NCBI GenBank assembly: GCA_934667465.1
Contig: CAKUMG010000389.1
Location: 1 to 6,107 of the forward strand
Length of the DNA: 6,107 bases
Direction of reading: 5' to 3'
DNA from: an uncultured Actinoplanes sp.
Lineage (GTDB): Bacteria; Actinomycetota; Actinomycetes; Mycobacteriales; Micromonosporaceae
Below the pieces are notes generated by a model. It saw only the letters and a list, made by a program, of their open reading frames with translations, had not been told where the DNA came from and made no database searches. Each line of letters begins with the position of its first letter. Position 1 is the first letter of the stretch. The translations under genes were made by a program, and so were the position numbers. Below are positions 5,562 through 6,107 of the stretch, one piece after another.

Positions 5562-5567
5562 ATCGTA
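5562..5567 (-). promoter_or_regulatory. Possible -10 element for the CCCGRH-protein gene
   Basis: On the minus strand TACGAT overlaps the upstream in-frame ATG (5563). Transcription from it would begin inside the first codons of the longer reading. That argues for translation starting at the ATG at 5527, which has a ribosome binding site. The -35 region is GC-rich and unconvincing. Confidence 0.3.
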
Positions 5568-5614
5568 GGCGGGGCGGGCAGCCGGACCGGGGCGCGGTGG
5601 CGGATGATCGGGGC

Positions 5615-6076
5615 ATGACGACCCCGGACACCCCTCGTACGCTCGCGGAGCGCAAGGCCGACGTGCTCGCCAAGCTGACCGCGTCCCCCGCGGACGCCTG
5701 GGTGGCGACGGCCGGTGACGAGGGGCCGTACCTCGTGCCGTTGACGCTTGCCTGGCTGCGGGACCGGATCGTGCTCGCCACCGACGGGCGCAGCCGGACC
5801 GTGCGGCAGCTGGAGGAGTCGGCGGCGGCGCGGCTGGCGCTGGGCGGCACGCGGGACGTCGTGATGGTCGACGTGGTGCTCGAGGAGATCGTGCCCGTGA
5901 CGGGCGCGCCCGGGTGGCTCGGTGACGGGTACGCGGCCGCGGGGGACTGGGATCCGCGCCGGGCCGGGGACGGCTTCGTGTTCCTGGTGCTCGTGCCGCA
6001 GCGGATCCAGGCGTGGCGCGAGGCGGACGAGATCCCCGGCCGCACCGTGATGGCGGCCGGGGAGTGGCTCACCTGA
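5615..6076 (+). CDS. Pyridoxamine 5'-phosphate oxidase-like (PPOX-fold) protein
   Basis: A 153-residue split-barrel flavin- or deazaflavin-binding-fold protein, of a different subgroup from the PPOX-class gene at 3958. The pattern is an N-terminal helix TLAERKADVLAKLTAS (9-24), strands AWVATAGDEGPYLVPLTLAWLRDRIVLAT (28-56), the cofactor-side stretch SRTVRQLEESAAARLALGGTRDVVMVDVVLE (60-90), and a last strand FVFLVLVPQRIQAWR (121-135). The length is usual for the family. The ATG has only a weak GGGG close upstream; an in-frame GTG at 5597 is no better supported. The short 51-87 bp gap to the divergent gene must contain both promoters. Enzymatic activity is not certain, since many members only bind cofactor or tetrapyrroles. 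The family call is firm, the cofactor is not. Confidence 0.85.
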   Translation: MTTPDTPRTLAERKADVLAKLTASPADAWVATAGDEGPYLVPLTLAWLRDRIVLATDGRSRTVRQLEESAAARLALGGTRDVVMVDVVLEEIVPVTGAPGWLGDGYAAAGDWDPRRAGDGFVFLVLVPQRIQAWREADEIPGRTVMAAGEWLT

Positions 6077-6107
6077 CAGGCGACGCCGCGAGCGCGCGGC
6101 CCAGCCC
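6069..6107 (-). CDS. Possible C-terminal end of a convergent gene (runs off window)
   Basis: Read on the minus strand from the right edge, the last codons would give GLGRALAASPVR followed by TGA at 6069-6071. Eleven of the twelve sense codons end in G or C. The stop would overlap the end of the PPOX-fold gene tail to tail. Twelve codons are too few for identification, and chance readings in GC-rich DNA look similar, so this is only a possible partial gene. Confidence 0.25.
   Translation of the reverse strand, partial: GLGRALAASPVR

Noticed and set aside
1..6107. CRISPR array, tRNA/rRNA, insertion sequence, integrase or attachment site
   Set aside because: No spaced direct repeats, no cloverleaf-like sequence, no transposase or integrase motifs and no terminal inverted repeats were seen on reading both strands.

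Overview
The window is about 70% G+C, with GTG starts, strong GC bias at third codon positions and GGAGG-type ribosome binding sites. An F420/flavin-type PPOX protein and a typical actinobacterial ArgF N-terminus are also present. Together these point to a high-GC actinomycete chromosome. I cannot fix the genus from the sequence alone.

Layout. Positions 1-1511 (minus strand) hold the first 21 codons of an ornithine carbamoyltransferase gene (argF), running off the left edge. Directly upstream, and overlapping it by GTGA, is a type-I ABC exporter half-transporter. This ABC gene breaks off after the Q-loop region, so the signature motif, Walker B and H-loop are missing. Positions 1512-1789 have no confident gene but contain a short stretch with codon-like composition that may be a gene remnant. 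Positions 1790-3726 form a compact divergent unit: a TetR-family repressor on the minus strand, facing a SnoaL-like/NTF2-fold protein and an NmrA-like NAD(P)-binding reductase on the plus strand. The 93-bp region between the divergent starts carries two perfect inverted repeats of the GCGGAC-n-GTCCGC type, the obvious candidate operators.

Positions 3727-3957 are intergenic, with a GC-rich hairpin just after the reductase stop. A PPOX-class (probable F420- or flavin-dependent) oxidoreductase follows at 3958-4386. It converges on an uncharacterised 176-residue protein (4457-4987, minus), and a perfect 13-bp-stem hairpin between them serves both. A second uncharacterised minus-strand gene (about 5108-5527) carries a CCCGRH cysteine cluster. 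It is divergent from a second, unrelated PPOX-fold protein at 5615-6076. The right edge may hold the last codons of another minus-strand gene.

How it works together. The TetR/SnoaL/NmrA unit looks like a small ligand-inducible redox or detoxification cassette, with the repressor controlling itself and the two enzymes; the inducer and substrate cannot be read from the sequence. The other genes look like independent single-gene units. The most notable anomaly is the ABC exporter cut off at the argF ribosome binding site, which suggests a deletion or rearrangement joining an exporter gene to the arginine biosynthesis locus.
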